Positions 36,000-48,865 of a DNA stretch of 64,000 nt are shown here, one piece after another. The stretch comes from Mytilus trossulus (taxonomy: Eukaryota > Mollusca > Bivalvia > Mytilida > Mytilidae): NCBI RefSeq assembly GCF_036588685.1, contig NC_086380.1, positions 54,089,144-54,153,143 of the forward strand, written 5' to 3'. Every line of letters starts with the position of its first letter. Positions within the stretch are counted from its first letter, which is position 1. The notes beneath the pieces were generated by a model, which was not told where the DNA came from, did not search any database, and saw only the letters and a program-made list of their open reading frames with translations. The position numbers and the translations under genes were made by a program.

Positions 36000-38900
36000 T
36001 AAATTATACCAAAGTTAACATGGCGTTCAATAGGATATTGAATTATGAAGTGACTTATTTTACACATGACAGTAAGGTACTAACAGTAAAATAAAATGTG
36101 ATCTATTGCCATGAATGAGGAAGTAAACTATAGGTCACCATTAAGCCCAACAATAAGACAAACATACATTATAAAAAAGAAGATGTAGTATGATTGCCAA
36201 TGAGGCACCTCTCCACAAGAGACCAAATGACTCAGAAATTAACAACAATAGGGGACCGTACAGCCTTCATCAGTGAGCAAACCCCATACCGCATAGTCAG
36301 CTATAAAAGGCCCCGAAATAACAAATGCAAAACAATTCAAACTTGAAAACTAACGACCTCTTTTTAGCTCACCGGGCCCGAAGGGCCAAGTGAGCTTTTC
36401 TCATCACTTGGCGTCCGTCGTCCGTCGTCCGTCGTCCGGCGTTAACTTTTACAAAAATCTTCTCCTCTGAAACTACTGGGCCAAATTTAACCAAACTTGG
36501 CCACAATCATCATTAATGTATTTAGTTTAAAATTTGTGTTTTTTTACCCGGCCAACCAACCAAGATGGCCGCCATGGCTAAAAATAGAACATAGGGGTAA
36601 AATGCAGTTTTTGGCTTATAACTCAAAAACCATTGCATTTAGAGCAAATCTGACGTGGGGTAAAATTGTTCATCAGTTGAAGATCTATCTGCCCTGAAAT
36701 TTTTAGATGAATCGGACAACTCTTTGTTAGGTTGCTGCCCCTAAATTGGTAATTTTAAGGAAATTTTACTGTTTTGGGTTATTATCTTGAATATTATTAT
36801 AGATGGAGATAAACTGTAAACAGCAATTATGTACAGCAATTTAAGACTAGAAAATAAGTCAAAATTACCAAAATGGTCAATTGAGCCCCTAAGAAGTTAT
36901 TGTCCTTTATAATCAATTTTTAACAATTTTCATAAAATTTGGAAATTTTTACTAACATTTTCCACTGAAACCGCACGGACAAGTTCATTATAGATAGAGA
37001 TAATTGTGAGCAGCAAGAAAGTTCAGTAAAGGAAGATGTACAAACTCATCACAATCACCTAAACACAATTTTGTCATGAACTGTCTGCTTCCTCTGTTTG
37101 AGTTTCAAAGTGGGTATCATCAACCTAGTAGTCATCACTTCTGTGTTTACTTGAGTTATCATTGATAAGTTCATAACTATAAATTAACTGTTAACCAAGC
37201 TTTGATTTTTTTTTTAAATTTGAAGGCTTTTCCACCTTAGGAACATTCGCTAAGGTGTATTTTGCAAAAACTTTTAGGAATTTTTAGTCCTCAATGCTCT
37301 TCAAAAAGAGGGACGAAAGATACCAGATGAACTGTCAAACTCATAAATCGAAAATAAACTGACAACTCCATGGCTGAAACGAAAAAAAAAACAAACAGAC
37401 AAACAAAAGACATGAAACAACATAGTAATCTAAAGAATAAGCAACACGAACCCCACCAAAAACTAGGAGTGATATCAGCTGCTCCGACATGGTAAGCAGA
37501 TCCTTCTCCACATGTGGCACCCATCGGTAGGTCACATTCATGAAAGAGAACGGGATTATAGTTACAACTTCGTACTTTATTTTTTTACCACGTCAATGCA
37601 TCGTTATTTTTCTCTTCTTCGTCGTTTTTCGAGATTTAAACTAAAGTTTACTACTGTTTCATTAATTTAGAAGATTGCAAAGACACAGGAATTTCTTTGC
37701 GGCAGTAAGTCTTATAATATTGTCTTTTAATGAAACTCTCATACTTATATATTTGTATCACAACCAAAAACAGACGGTATATGGCAAACCCCATGCTATA
37801 TTAGGTATATTTTGGATGTGGATATATAAGTTATCATGTCTGAATTGAGACATTAAATATATTGCTGCATGTTAGTACAGTGCAACGCCCTTAAGTTATT
37901 ATGAATTATAACCAAAATTGTTCTCGTCTCAAAAAGACCTTAGATATTTGCTGCTGAAAGCAAACGAACATCAATCAGACAAATAAAAAAAGAACTTTTT
38001 CTCTGCTTCATATGTTTCACTTGATAATATAAAAAAGAAAATGTGGTATTATTGTCAATGAGACAACTATCCACAAAAGACCAAGATGACACAAACATTA
38101 ACAACTATAGGTAACCGTACGGCCTTCAGCAATGAGCAAAGCCCATACCGCATAGTTACCTATAAAAGGCCCCGATAAGACAATGTAAAACAATTCAAAC
38201 GAGAAAACTAACGGCCTTATTTATGTAAAATAATGAACGAAAAACAAATATGTAACACATAAACAAACGACAACCATTGAATTACAGGCTCCTGACTTGG
38301 GACAAGCACATACATAAATATTGTGGCGGGGTTAAACATGTTAGCGGGATCCAAAACCTCCCCTAACTTGGGACAGTGGTATAACAGACTTTCAGTACAA
38401 CATAAGAACAAACTTATTTACATTCAATGAGTCGATGCTACTACTGGTGTGGTTTTAATTCCCCGAGGTTATCACAAAACCAGTAGTCAGCACTTCTGTG
38501 CTGACATGAATTATCATTGATATGGTCATATTTATGAATTACCTGCTTCAAAACTTTTAATTAATTCTTCTTTCTCAGGAATAGATTATCTTAACTGTAT
38601 TTGGCAAAACTTTTAGGAATTTTTGTCCTCAATACTCTTTAAATTCGTACTTTATTTTGCCTGTCAACGTTTTTGGATTCGAGCGTCACTGATGAGTCTT
38701 TTGTAGACGAAACGTGCGCCTAGCGTTTATACAAAATTTAATCCTGGTGTCATAGGGTGAAACTTTGCACATTTATTTCTTATCTCAGATCCGTATTCAA
38801 TTGCCCACATTAATTTTCTATATTAAAGAGTGTTAGGTATTTGTAGATTTATTGCTTTAGTGAACTTTAGCAGACTGTCTGATTGACCGTTAAATTTAAT

Positions 38901-39331
38901 GTTTGATAAGCTGTGTTTTAACTGTAATCATTTCCAATAAGAAGCCGTATAATTTATGTCTCTGTTTGTTTATATTCTGTCCCTATAGTTGTGTGGTCTG
39001 GGAATGAATGACGATTTAATGTGTGAGAAAGTCATGAAAGTAGCAAGGGCCTTTGCGATGATAAAAGTGAGTGAATGTAAAGTTTCGGGATGATTGAAGA
39101 TAGTTAGTGAAAGAGAATGGATGTGTCTCTGTATTAACAATGTAAATTAATTGAAGTGTATATTTTTGAACCTGTTTTGAAAACACACTTTATAATGATT
39201 ATTTTAGTTGGTAATATATAACTGTAAAGGAACTTTGTTTTTTTGGTGAAAATTGGGGCCGATTTTGGCCCTTATTGCCCCTACTCCTTTGTATATCTGA
39301 AAACACTTCTAGAGAAATACACTTTATTTAC

Positions 39332-39548
39332 CACATTCAACAACTACATCCTCTTCTTCTTCACGGATAACTTTGTAAAATATTATCGAATTTTCATTTT
39401 CTTCTGGAGTGTCATTCAAAAATTTGCTAAGTTGACGTTCATACAATCCGTCTTCCCGCTCTAAAAAGTCATCAAAAACGTCCTTTTCTGAAATGCCAAG
39501 TGCTAAATTGACTTGCTTCGCAATCCATTCAAACCGAGGATCATCCAT
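39332..39548 (-). pseudogene. DNAH10 exon 1, third copy, no adjacent dynein exons
   Basis: Same as the second copy but about 15.5 kb from exon 2, with two hydroxylase-like genes between. Start codon, frame and donor are intact. Confidence 0.8.
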
Positions 39549-40078
39549 GGTGTATATATACGTTCTTCTAAAGCTTCATTTTATAAAATGTGTTTTGAAA
39601 CTTGCGGGCGCCTGTTTGTTTCTGTTTACTTGGAGAATGTTTAGTCAAAAATATAGTGCGTGTTTACTGAGTTAGTATCTATTGAATGATACTGTGACTC
39701 AGCTATAAAGATATAGCAAAAGCCTTGTTTATTCAAAATTTTCGAATCGCTATTAATCCATCAGGTAATTGACACTTATTTAATGATAAAAGTTGATATC
39801 TTCGTAACTAGCGTATGAATATGTTCTATGTCGGACTACTTTCTTTCGTCCATATTGTTTAACGACGTTACGGTGGCAACGGTGGCTATATCGTATTTTT
39901 TTAATTCTTATTTTGAATAAAAAATATTTCATCTAATTTTATGATAATTATAAATTTACACATATAGAGATAAATATCAGTTGATATACCATGATTTTTT
40001 TTCGTATCTTCGTAGAAGCTCGCCAACAGTCGCTACTTTCCTTTTCGAAAACGAAAGTAAACCGTCAACAACATAAAA

Positions 40079-42971
40079 ATGGAATTTTTTATTGTATTTT
40101 CAACTGGTATTGTTGGGCTTGTATTAGCTTTTGCTGTTTACATGTATCTTTTTATATTCAACGTGAGACCAAATAGAAAAATAACCGAATGTGACGACAA
40201 AGACTGTGTGAGATGTAAGAAGTATACAGAAATAAAAGAAAAAGCAGTTGTTTTGTACAGGAACTACATTGACGATTGTGATAGTGACTTGTTAAGGATA
40301 CAATCTTCAGTGAATGACATAAACAAAACCAGACACAATAGAAAACAATGCCCTAATGTCTTTTTCATGAAAAGTCTTAAAAGCCAGCCTTGGCTATCAG
40401 AGACAAATAGTGACATTGAACAAGATGTGAACACCTTGGAGACAAATATGTCAATGATTCAGTCAGATTTTGTTCGGATAATAGATTCTTCTGAGGATCA
40501 CTGGCTGATTAATAACACACCCAATGGCTTCTGGGAAGTGTTTCATTTAGTTAACCAAGGTACCGTTGTTGAAAAGAACACACAGCTTGTGCCAAAGACA
40601 TACGATCTCATTAAAAATTTAAAATCAGCTATGCTAAACACTGTTTTTGGAAATGTGGCGTTTTCTGTTGTTTATCCAGGAACAACTATTTCTGACCATT
40701 ATGGCCCTACCAACATCAGACTTCGTTGTCACCTAGGTAAATAAATTTGCATTAAAACTAATGTGATATGTATCATGATTAATTTTGTATATGATTGATG
40801 CAGTGTGATGGGGCCATATTGATTTATATTTGGTTGATTTATTTTAAGAAGAACATATTATGCATATTTTAAGTAGAACATATTATGCATGTCCCGTAGC
40901 CTTTGTTTAAAGAAGTAATTAAATAAGCAGATAACACATATGGAGTCGACCAAAATACAGGACAGTAGATTTTGGCTGTCTCAGTTAAACAACGTTTGAA
41001 CTGGGACAAATATATACAATCTTTTAGATGTTAAGGGGTTCGTTTTGCTCAGTCCTTAGTTTTCTGTGAAGTGATTTGTAGAATGTTTAGTGTTATTGAA
41101 TTCCCTCAGAGTTCCCTGTTTTTTTATTGATATCTTTTGCTTTTAATTTAGTTTCAGTTTTGAAACATGTCTTCTCATGTGATTCTTTTTATATGTGAGC
41201 ATGGGTCTGAAAAGTATACACAGTATATTTGGAGTTCAGTTTATAAAATAACATTAAAAGAGGTGCCGAAGATACCAATAAGGGGACATTCAAAATACAT
41301 GAGTAAAATAGAAACTGACGTCGTCGACCCCCCAGGCAACAATTATCAAATGATGAAAAGACAATCAATTCCACAAAACACAGCAACACATGTAGAAACT
41401 GAAGACTGAGCAACACTAACCCAGCTAGTTCATTCAACAAGTAGATATGATCTCGGGTGCTCAGGAAGAGCAAGTAAGTCAATCCTGCACCACGTGATCG
41501 AGGCACCCGCCGTGCTACTTATGGTAAGAAACTTGTGGTGACGAGTCTCATTCGACGATCTCATTAGTTTAAACATATTTATTTATAGTGTATTGGGAAA
41601 CAAGTTTTGCAACTTATATTAATCCCTTTCCACTTTGCGGGTGCGAGTGCTGCCTTGTAGCGGCATTAGCCTACTCTTTTTCGAAATCTACAAGGGTGTC
41701 TTTAACGTGTAGTGGTTAGTGCATCGGACTACTAACACAAAGGTTCCTGGTTCGATTCCCGTTTGGGATGAAAATTTCAGGAAACTCAATTTTCGGCTCT
41801 CCCTTGACACCATTTGCGAGTATGGTCTTGAGGAAACGATGATAGTCCGTCGGACGGGGACGATAAATGGCTGGCCCGTGTTAAAAGAGAGCCACATCTC
41901 TTGCACGTTAAAGACGATCTCATTAACATGATCAACAGGACATGGTTGTGGTTTCAACAATTAGACGTCTGCGACACAGATGTTAATCCATAACGGCCTT
42001 TCAACTCGTGATGGCGTCTGTAAAACTTACTTTTAAAGGGATCACTCCATCACTAGAAATAAATGGTTCAATACGATCACAGAAAAAACTCTATCAAAGA
42101 ATTCATGATAGAACACATACAAACTCCAAACTCTTTGAGTATAATATCAGCTGGAAGATATATACTCAAGTCCTGTCCCAAGTCAGGAGCCTCTGGCCTT
42201 TGTTAGTCTTGTATTATTTTAATTTTGGTTTCTTGTGTACAATTTGGAAACTAGTATGGCGTTCATTATCACTGAACTAGTATATATTAGTTTAGGGGAC
42301 AGCTGAAGGACGCCTCCGGGTGCGGGAATTTCTCGCTACATTGAAGACCTGTTGATGACCTTCTGCTGTTGTTTTTTTCTTTGGTCGGGTAGTTGTCTCT
42401 TTGACACATTCCCCATTTCCATTCTCAATTTTATCAATATGCAGGCGCTGCAGCTGCCTGGGATGCTGCTTCATAGAAATTCAATATTCACAGTTTTGAA
42501 ATTGAAATCATCTCTCTTGTCTCGTATGAACGCAGTTTCTAAATCATATAGATGTAAGGCAGAATTAACTGTATTTGTGGTAAACTTTAGTCATGGTTTA
42601 AAGTGATCACCAAACATGTGGTATCACATTCTGTTTTTATCCAGGTAAGGCAATAATATTGATAATGACTTTATATAACATGTTAACATTCACATGCAGT
42701 AATTTTAATGTTAACAATCCTTAAATGTATGATAAATATATTTGCAGGCCTTCAGACTTCTCCATTTTGTTCCATAGTTGTGGATGGACAGAAAAAATCA
42801 TGGAGAAACGGAAAAGTGATTTTATTTGATGATTCCTATTTGCATGGTGTAGAATACACACATGATGTGAGAGATGAGAATAAATACAGAGCTGTCTTGA
42901 TGATGGACATGTGGCATCCAGATATCACAAAAGAGGAACAAAAAATACTAAGTTACATGTTTCCTCCATAA
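40079..42971 (+). CDS. Membrane-anchored AspH-domain protein, copy 3
   Basis: Exons 40079-40736 and 42748-42971. The protein appears identical to copy 1. The only change noted inside the gene span is intronic (42720), 28 bp upstream of exon 2. Nothing suggests decay. Confidence 0.86.
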
Positions 42972-45900
42972 TAAATTATACCAAAGTTAACATGGCGTTC
43001 AATAGGATATTGAATTATGAAGTGACTTATTTTACACATGACAGTAAGGTACTAACAGTAAAATAAAATGTGATCTATTGCCATGAATGAGGAAGTAAAC
43101 TATAGGTCACCATTAAGCCCAACAATAAGACAAACATACATTATAAAAAAGAAGATGTAGTATGATTGCCAATGAGGCACCTCTCCACAAGAGACCAAAT
43201 GACTCAGAAATTAACAACAATAGGGGACCGTACAGCCTTCATCAGTGAGCAAACCCCATACCGCATAGTCAGCTATAAAAGGCCCCGAAATAACAAATGC
43301 AAAACAATTCAAACTTGAAAACTAACGACCTCTTTTTAGCTCACCGGGCCCGAAGGGCCAAGTGAGCTTTTCTCATCACTTGGCGTCCGTCGTCCGTCGT
43401 CCGTCGTCCGGCGTTAACTTTTACAAAAATCTTCTCCTCTGAAACTACTGGGCCAAATTTAACCAAACTTGGCCACAATCATCATTAATGTATTTAGTTT
43501 AAAATTTGTGTTTTTTTACCCGGCCAACCAACCAAGATGGCCGCCATGGCTAAAAATAGAACATAGGGGTAAAATGCAGTTTTTGGCTTATAACTCAAAA
43601 ACCATTGCATTTAGAGCAAATCTGACGTGGGGTAAAATTGTTCATCAGTTGAAGATCTATCTGCCCTGAAATTTTTAGATGAATCGGACAACTCTTTGTT
43701 AGGTTGCTGCCCCTAAATTGGTAATTTTAAGGAAATTTTACTGTTTTGGGTTATTATCTTGAATATTATTATAGATGGAGATAAACTGTAAACAGCAATT
43801 ATGTACAGCAATTTAAGACTAGAAAATAAGTCAAAATTACCAAAATGGTCAATTGAGCCCCTAAGAAGTTATTGTCCTTTATAATCAATTTTTAACAATT
43901 TTCATAAAATTTGGAAATTTTTACTAACATTTTCCACTGAAACCACACGGACAAGTTCATTATAGATAGAGATAATTGTGAGCAGCAAGAAAGTTCAGTA
44001 AAGGAAGATGTACAAACTCATCACAATCACCTAAACACAATTTTGTCATGAACTGTCTGCTTCCTCTGTTTGAGTTTCAAAGTGGGTATCATCAACCTAG
44101 TAGTCATCACTTCTGTGTTTACTTGAGTTATCATTGATAAGTTCATAACTATAAATTAACTGTTAACCAAGCTTTGATTTTTTTTTTAAATTTGAAGGCT
44201 TTTCCACCTTAGGAACATTCGCTAAGGTGTATTTTGCAAAAACTTTTAGGAATTTTTAGTCCTCAATGCTCTTCAAAAAGAGGGACGAAAGATACCAGAT
44301 GAACTGTCAAACTCATAAATCGAAAATAAACTGACAACTCCATGGCTGAAACGAAAAAAAAAACAAACAGACAAACAAAAGACATGAAACAACATAGTAA
44401 TCTAAAGAATAAGCAACACGAACCCCACCAAAAACTAGGAGTGATATCAGCTGCTCCAACATGGTAAGCAGATCCTTCTCCACATGTGGCACCCATCGGT
44501 AGGTCACATTCATGAAAGAGAACGGGATTATAGTTACAACTTCGTACTTTATTTTTTTACCACGTCAATGCATCGTTATTTTTCTCTTCTTCGTCGTTTT
44601 TCGAGATTTAAACTAAAGTTTACTACTGTTTCATTAATTTAGAAGATTGCAAAGACACAGGAATTTCTTTGCGGCAGTAAGTCTTATAATATTGTCTTTT
44701 AATGAAACTCTCATACTTATATATTTGTATCACAACCAAAAACAGACGGTATATGGCAAACCCCATGCTATATTAGGTATATTTTGGATGTGGATATATA
44801 AGTTATCATGTCTGAATTGAGACATTAAATATATTGCTGCATGTTAGTACAGTGCAACGCCCTTAAGTTATTATGAATTATAACCAAAATTGTTCTCGTC
44901 TCAAAAAGACCTTAGATATTTGCTGCTGAAAGCAAACGAACATCAATCAGACAAATAAAAAAAGAACTTTTTCTCTGCTTCATATGTTTCACCTGATAAT
45001 ATAAAAAAGAAAATGTGGTATTATTGTCAATGAGACAACTATCCACAAAAGACCAAGATGACACAAACATTAACAACTATAGGTAACCGTACGGCCTTCA
45101 GCAATGAGCAAAGCCCATACCGCATAGTTACCTATAAAAGGCCCCGATAAGACAATGTAAAACAATTCAAACGAGAAAACTAACGGCCTTATTTATGTAA
45201 AATAATGAACGAAAAACAAATATGTAACACATAAACAAACGACAACCATTGAATTACAGGCTCCTGACTTGGGACAAGCACATACATAAATATTGTGGCG
45301 GGGTTAAACATGTTAGCGGGATCCAAAACCTCCCCTAACTTGGGACAGTGGTATAACAGACTTTCAGTACAACATAAGAACAAACTTATTTACATTCAAT
45401 GAGTCGATGCTACTACTGGTGTGGTTTTAATTCCCCGAGGTTATCACAAAACCAGTAGTCAGCACTTCTGTGCTGACATGAATTATCATTGATATGGTCA
45501 TATTTATGAATTACCTGCTTCAAAACTTTTAATTAATTCTTCTTTCTCAGGAATAGATTATCTTAACTGTATTTGGCAAAACTTTTAGGAATTTTTGTCC
45601 TCAATACTCTTTAAATTCGTACTTTATTTTGCCTGTCAACGTTTTTGGATTCGAGCGTCACTGATGAGTCTTTTGTAGACGAAACGTGCGCCTAGCGTTT
45701 ATACAAAATTTAATCCTGGTGTCATAGGGTGAAACTTTGCACATTTATTTCTTATCTCAGATCCGTATTCAATTGCCCACATTAATTTTCTATATTAAAG
45801 AGTGTTAGGTATTTGTAGATTTATTGCTTTAGTGAACTTTAGCAGACTGTCTGATTGACCGTTAAATTTAATGTTTGATAAGCTGTGTTTTAACTGTAAT

Positions 45901-46271
45901 CATTTCCAATAAGAAGCCGTATAATTTATGTCTCTGTTTGTTTATATTCTGTCCCTATAGTTGTGTGGTCTGGGAATGAATGACGATTTAATGTGTGAGA
46001 AAGTCATGAAAGTAGCAAGGGCCTTTGCGATGATAAAAGTGAGTGAATGTAAAGTTTCGGGATGATTGAAGATAGTTAGTGAAAGAGAATGGATGTGTCT
46101 CTGTATTAACAATGTAAATTAATTGAAGTGTATATTTTTGAACCTGTTTTGAAAACACACTTTATAATGATTATTTTAGTTGGTAATATATAACTGTAAA
46201 GGAACTTTGTTTTTTTGGTGAAAATTGGGGCCGATTTTGGCCCTTATTGCCCCTACTCCTTTGTATATCTG

Positions 46272-46879
46272 AACATGAGACTTGAAATCCAGTGCCTTAT
46301 AACAGCCCCGAGATACTGGTATGTATGATGAGTTTATTCACTGTTTTAAATCTAGATTTTTTTAAAATTTGTTTGAATATTTGGTTCTATTGAACAAATT
46401 ATTTGTCTTTCTGCTGTTTTGACAAAATAATAATACATTAACTGCTAGTAACCGAATACAGAGTGAGTACATAATTAATTTAGTTTCACTAAAATGACAT
46501 ATCTTATATGACATACAAACCTTCCCAGCTGTTTTTGCAGAATAAATTAATTCTCGAATCATTACTTGTCATGGTTATCTTATTTCAAAGATGTTGTGTC
46601 TTTGTCAACTTTATGTGATATGCATTTCAATGATATCTTTTTTCTACAAATTGCCTGAAACTGGACAGGCAACTTGATAAGATAACTTTTGTTTCAATTT
46701 CACAAGTTAATTATGTATTTTAAGTCATTTTGTATAATGCCTGTCAATGTTAAACATTTTATAAACTGCCTGCAAATTCAGTCATTTTACAAAATGCCAA
46801 AATTTAGAAAATGCCTCTAACATTTAAATCAATTATATGGTCATTATTATACTTTGTACTTGTTTGGCCTTATAACTTT
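46272..46879. other. Spacer with no recognised feature
   Basis: AT-rich sequence right of the tandem triplication. One minus-strand frame (46362-46562) has no recognisable domain and sits in low-complexity sequence. Confidence 0.5.
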
Positions 46880-46889
46880 TTTGATATGA

Positions 46890-46934
46890 GAATCACTAAT
46901 GATTCTTATGTAGACCAAACGCGCGTCTGGCGTA
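46890..46934 (+). ncRNA. Decayed hammerhead ribozyme motif
   Basis: The core reads CTAATGA in place of CTGATGA and CAAA in place of GAAA. The cleavage-site side (ACGCGCGTC, TGGCGT) is intact. Substituted invariant bases predict loss of activity. Confidence 0.6.
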
Positions 46935-47100
46935 TTAAATTATAATCCTGGTAACTTTGATAACTATTTACACCACTGGGTCAATGCCACTTCTGGTGGA
47001 CGTTTCGTTTCCGAGAGTATCACCACACCAGTAGTCAGCACTTCGATGTTGACAAAAACCTCAATTATATGGTCATTATTATAAATTTCCTGTTACAAAA

Positions 47101-47134
47101 TGAGTCGTATGAAGACCAAACGCGCGTCTGGCGT
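47101..47134 (+). ncRNA. Truncated hammerhead ribozyme motif
   Basis: Retains 'tgagtcgtatgaagac', CAAACGCGCGTC and TGGCGT, but lacks the CTGA of the core and the 5' strand of stem I. Confidence 0.5.
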
Positions 47135-47445
47135 ATTAAATTATAATTCTGGTACCTTTGATAACTGTTTACACCACTGAGTCAATGCCACTACTGGTGG
47201 AAGTTTATCCCCTGAGGGTATCACCACCCCAATAGTCAGCACGTCGGTGTTGACATAAACATCAATTATATGGTCATTATTATAAATTTCCTGTTACAAA
47301 ATTTTGAATATTCAGAAAAACTAAGGATTTCTTATCCCAGGAATAGATTACCTAATATGTATTTGGCACAACGTATTTGGATTTATTTTGTGTTCAATGC
47401 TCTTCAACTTTGTACTTGTTTTGATTTATAACTTTCTTGATCTGA

Positions 47446-47489
47446 GCGTCACTGATGAGTCTTATGTAGACGAAACGCGCGTCTGGCGT
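47446..47489 (+). ncRNA. Type I hammerhead ribozyme, all core bases intact
   Basis: Stem I GCGTCA (47446-47451) pairs with TGGCGT (47484-47489). Core CTGATGA is at 47452-47458. Stem II is GTCT/AGAC with a 5-nt loop (47459-47471). GAAA is at 47472-47475. Stem III is the self-complementary ACGCGCGT (47475-47482). The cleavage triplet is GTC, ending at 47483. The very short stem III predicts poor activity as a monomer and good activity as a dimer, as known for other type I hammerheads with a minimal stem III. Confidence 0.82.
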
Positions 47490-47545
47490 ACTAAAATATA
47501 ATTCTGGTACCTTTGATAACTATATATATATATTTATGTATTTAG

Positions 47546-48340
47546 TACTGTTTACACAACTGGGTGAATTCGAGTCTATTCATTAAATGAACACCATAGG
47601 AAATCGGAACATTTATTTGTTTTTTCAATCAGAAATTGAGAATCAGTATTCATGTTTGTGTGGAGTTTCCCATTTGTTTAGGACAACGTATATGCTTTTA
47701 ACTTATATAAAGTTGTAATAAAACATGTACCTGAACTGGTGTACTCTTTAACTATAATTGCGTTGTGTATATAAATAGTTAAAATATTTGTAAGATGTTA
47801 ATTTCTTTTCTGGATTTATAATAGTTTATAATAATTTATTCAAATTTAAGTATGTCTTTATAGAACAGAATAACATTGAATACTAATAATAAGATAAGGT
47901 ACAACATGTACAGCAACATATGCACAATTGAATAACACATGTATATTAAGTAAAGCCCAACGCATAATGGTTAAATCACTTATGTAAACTTAAAGTACCG
48001 ATCACAATCCAAAGGCGAAAAAGCACGAAACTGTGTTATGTTCATAATGCATTGTATCCTTGCATCATTCAAACTGATCTATATGAATTATTTTTCAAAT
48101 CATGTCCGCTATCTTAGATGAAGGAACAGAATCGGTAAAGTTGTGACGAGTGCTAAAAACTGCTATTAAAAACCCCGGATGCACAAATTACAAGCTTTAT
48201 AACTTTGAAGAACTTTGTAAAATTAAGGCAACAGTAGTATACCGGTGTTTAAAAGTTATAAATCGGGTGAGAGAAAATAAATTCTAGTTAGAAATCAAAA
48301 CAGAGGGAAACACATCAACTATAAGAGGAAAACAAAGAAA
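47546..48340. other. Spacer with no recognised feature
   Basis: AT-rich, no credible open frame or RNA gene seen on either strand. Confidence 0.5.
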
Positions 48341-48610
48341 CCTATAATGGTTTACTTTTTAAATTGTTACTTGGATGGAGAGTTGTCTCATTGGCACTCA
48401 CACCACATCTTCCTATATCTATAAACAACAGCAACACTGAAGTGCAACAAAAACAAACACCGACATACATAGAAATGAACTATTTCATAACAACAGCCAT
48501 ATACCTGACTTTGTACAGGACATTTTAAGAAAACAAATAGTGGGTTAAACCTAATTTATTGGCGTGCCAAACCTCCCGGTTTATGACCATGTTAAAACAA
48601 TTATGTCGCT
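48341..48610. repeat. Family A fragment followed by another dispersed repeat
   Basis: 48345-48422 holds the head of a minus-strand family A copy (gagttgtctcattggcactc, 'accacatcttcctatatct'). 48426-48610 holds blocks that I recall from mussel repeats ('caaacaccgacatacataga', 'atacctgactttgtacagg', 'gtgccaaacctcccgg'). 48611-48865 shows nothing clear. Confidence 0.5.
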
Positions 48611-48865
48611 AAAATGACAACACTACGTGAAAGAAATAAGACACAAACTCACGCAAGAACATTCATCACAAAGAAACACACAAACAAATTAAATATAAAA
48701 TGACAAACATGCAAACAACAGAATAACAACGAATATATTCCATCAACTATGAACACCACAGAATATTTAAAACAGTGATGCGTATACTGTTACCACAGAA
48801 ACAAACATGCACACATGAATAGATATATAAATAATTGATCCCTTTCTTCACTGTGTAACTATGCA

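Larger units (their letters stand above)
32328..39299. repeat. Tandem segmental duplication, copy 2 of 3
   Basis: Identical in layout to copy 1 at a constant offset of 6972. Substitutions seen by eye that are private to this copy: 32762 (C to A), 33353 (A to C, K83Q in the hydroxylase-like protein), 36973 (A to G). Confidence 0.97.
39300..46271. repeat. Tandem segmental duplication, copy 3 of 3
   Basis: Offset of 13944 from copy 1. Private substitutions seen by eye: 42720 (G to C), 44458 (G to A), 44993 (T to C). The right junction continues into unique sequence (catgagacttgaaatcc) and shares only two A bases with the start of the unit. Confidence 0.97.
46880..47545 (+). mobile_element. Retrozyme-like tandem array with three hammerhead sites
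   Basis: Three successive hammerhead-type segments with predicted cleavage positions after 46927, 47128 and 47483, giving monomers of about 201 and 355 nt. The monomers share 'tataat(c/t)ctggta(a/c)ctttgata', 'ccact(t/a)ctggtgg', 'tagtcagcac' and 'tcaattatatggtcattatt'. Non-coding tandem monomers carrying type I hammerheads are the hallmark of retrozymes, which spread as small circular RNAs and have been reported in animals, including bivalves. Confidence 0.7.
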
